Assembly: GCA_012735285.1 (NCBI GenBank)
Contig: JAAYHT010000088.1
Coordinates: 1 to 7,319 of the forward strand
Length of the DNA: 7,319 nt
From: Clostridiales bacterium
Lineage (GTDB): Bacteria > Bacillota > Clostridia > Peptostreptococcales > Anaerovoracaceae
Direction of reading: 5' to 3'
The notes beneath the pieces were generated by a model that did not search any database, was not told where the DNA came from, and worked only from the letters and a program-made list of their open reading frames with translations. A program made the position numbers and the translations under genes. The first letter of the stretch is position 1, and the number at the start of each line of letters is the position of its first letter. Positions 6,487-7,319 of this stretch are shown here, in pieces.

Positions 6487-7319
6487 CTATTTCATAAACT
6501 TTTTCATAAGATTTAGATTCTTATGGCTTGGATATCTTAAAGGTATATCGATCAAATTTGATTTTTTAAGGATACTCTTGTAGTTCGAAAAGGTATCAAA
6601 GCTGGATTTTCCATGATATCTGCCCATACCACTTTCGCCTACTCCGCCAAAGGGCATGTGGCTAGTCACCAAATGCATGATTGTATCATTAATACATCCT
6701 CCACCAAATGAAATATCGCGCAAAACTTTTTGTTCATTCTCTTTACTAGTAGTAAAAAGATATAAAGCTAAAGGTTTAGGATGCTTATTAATTTCATAAA
6801 TAACATCTGTTAAATCTTTAAACTCCAAAACCGGTAGAATTGGTCCAAAAATCTCCTCCTGCATTAAGGGACTGTTCCAAGAGACATTATCTACAATGGT
6901 AGGAGCAATTTTTAGTGTATGCTCACTATATTCCCCTCCCAGGATTATTTCTTCATTTTCAAGCAATGCTAATAGCCTATCAAAGTGTTTTTGATTGATA
7001 ATCTTAGGGTAGTTTTCATCTTGGCATGGATTCTCGCCATAAAAATCTTTTACCACCTTCTTCATACTCTTAATCAGTCTATCTTTCACAGAATAATGAA
7101 CCATGAGATAGTCAGATACGACACAGGTTTGTCCGGCATTTAAATATTTGCCCCACACTATCCTCTTAGCCGCTATATCGATATTAGCAGTTTGATCTAC
7201 AATGCAGGGGCTTTTCCCGCCTAGCTCCAAAGTGACCGGAGTTAGGTGTTTTGATGCTGCCTCCATAACTGTTTTCGATAGTGTAAAATAATTGAGGAGT
7301 TTTTGAAGAAAAAGAAACA
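6487..7319 (-). CDS. Aldehyde dehydrogenase, class-3 type, C-terminal part
   Basis: The frame is open from the right edge to a TAG stop, giving about 276 residues; a full class-3-type (YwdH/AldX-like) NAD(P)-dependent aldehyde dehydrogenase has about 455. Numbering from the Met codon at 7266: general base Glu14 in LELGGKSP, catalytic Cys48 in NAGQTC, EEIFGP at 137-142, and the class-3 ending PFGGVGESGMGRYHG (205-219). The catalytic half is intact. That Met is internal in the family, with no ribosome binding site, so it is not a natural start. The 17 codons before it are odd: the family has FTGSxxVGK there (NAD-binding turn), but the sequence reads YFTLSKTVM without the GSxxVG. This may be a deletion, a rearrangement junction or poor sequence at a contig end. 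It lies 57 bases upstream of brnQ in the same direction. Confidence 0.88.
   Translation of the reverse strand, partial: FLFLQKLLNYFTLSKTVMEAASKHLTPVTLELGGKSPCIVDQTANIDIAAKRIVWGKYLNAGQTCVVSDYLMVHYSVKDRLIKSMKKVVKDFYGENPCQDENYPKIINQKHFDRLLALLENEEIILGGEYSEHTLKIAPTIVDNVSWNSPLMQEEIFGPILPVLEFKDLTDVIYEINKHPKPLALYLFTTSKENEQKVLRDISFGGGCINDTIMHLVTSHMPFGGVGESGMGRYHGKSSFDTFSNYKSILKKSNLIDIPLRYPSHKNLNLMKKFMK

Noticed and set aside
7264..7266. ATG at 7266 as the true start of the aldehyde dehydrogenase
   Set aside because: The residues following it match the middle of the family, the frame is open upstream to the edge, and no ribosome binding site precedes it.

Overview
The window looks like a low-GC Bacillota (Firmicutes) chromosome, most likely an anaerobic clostridium-like lineage. 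The grounds are AT-rich DNA, strong AAGGAG-type ribosome binding sites, T-tailed intrinsic terminators and the gene families present. No species can be named from the sequence alone. All seven supported genes lie on the minus strand, so transcription runs from right to left. There are no RNA genes, insertion sequences or CRISPR arrays that I can see, and no gene-free stretch exceeds about 150 bases.

Reading in the direction of transcription, the right edge holds the C-terminal part of a class-3-type aldehyde dehydrogenase. It is cut by the window edge, and its sequence stops looking like the family just before that edge. Next comes a full-length BrnQ branched-chain amino acid carrier ending in a probable terminator. 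Then comes a two-gene operon with its own extended -10 promoter: a 505-residue membrane protein made of two DUF1538 halves, and a cytosolic protein made of two PII-like halves. It closes with a strong terminator at 2633-2666.

The third unit is ric-like gene, P1B-type metal ATPase, HMA metal-binding protein (2544 down to 105), closed by a terminator at 70-102. Its promoter region carries a perfect 12-base palindrome (TGACCTAGGTCA). Its centre falls exactly at -41.5 relative to the start predicted from the -10 box, which is the geometry of a class II CRP/FNR-family activator site. The leading gene resembles the Ric/YtfE iron-sulfur repair family, so the operon is plausibly a redox or nitrosative-stress-controlled metal (perhaps iron) handling unit. 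The ATPase has odd signature residues: CPG in the transport helix, HEGS in the last helix and GDGVSD in the hinge.

At the left edge another minus-strand promoter, with a 19-base spacer holding a dyad, has the layout of MerR-family promoters. It points at a gene just outside the window.
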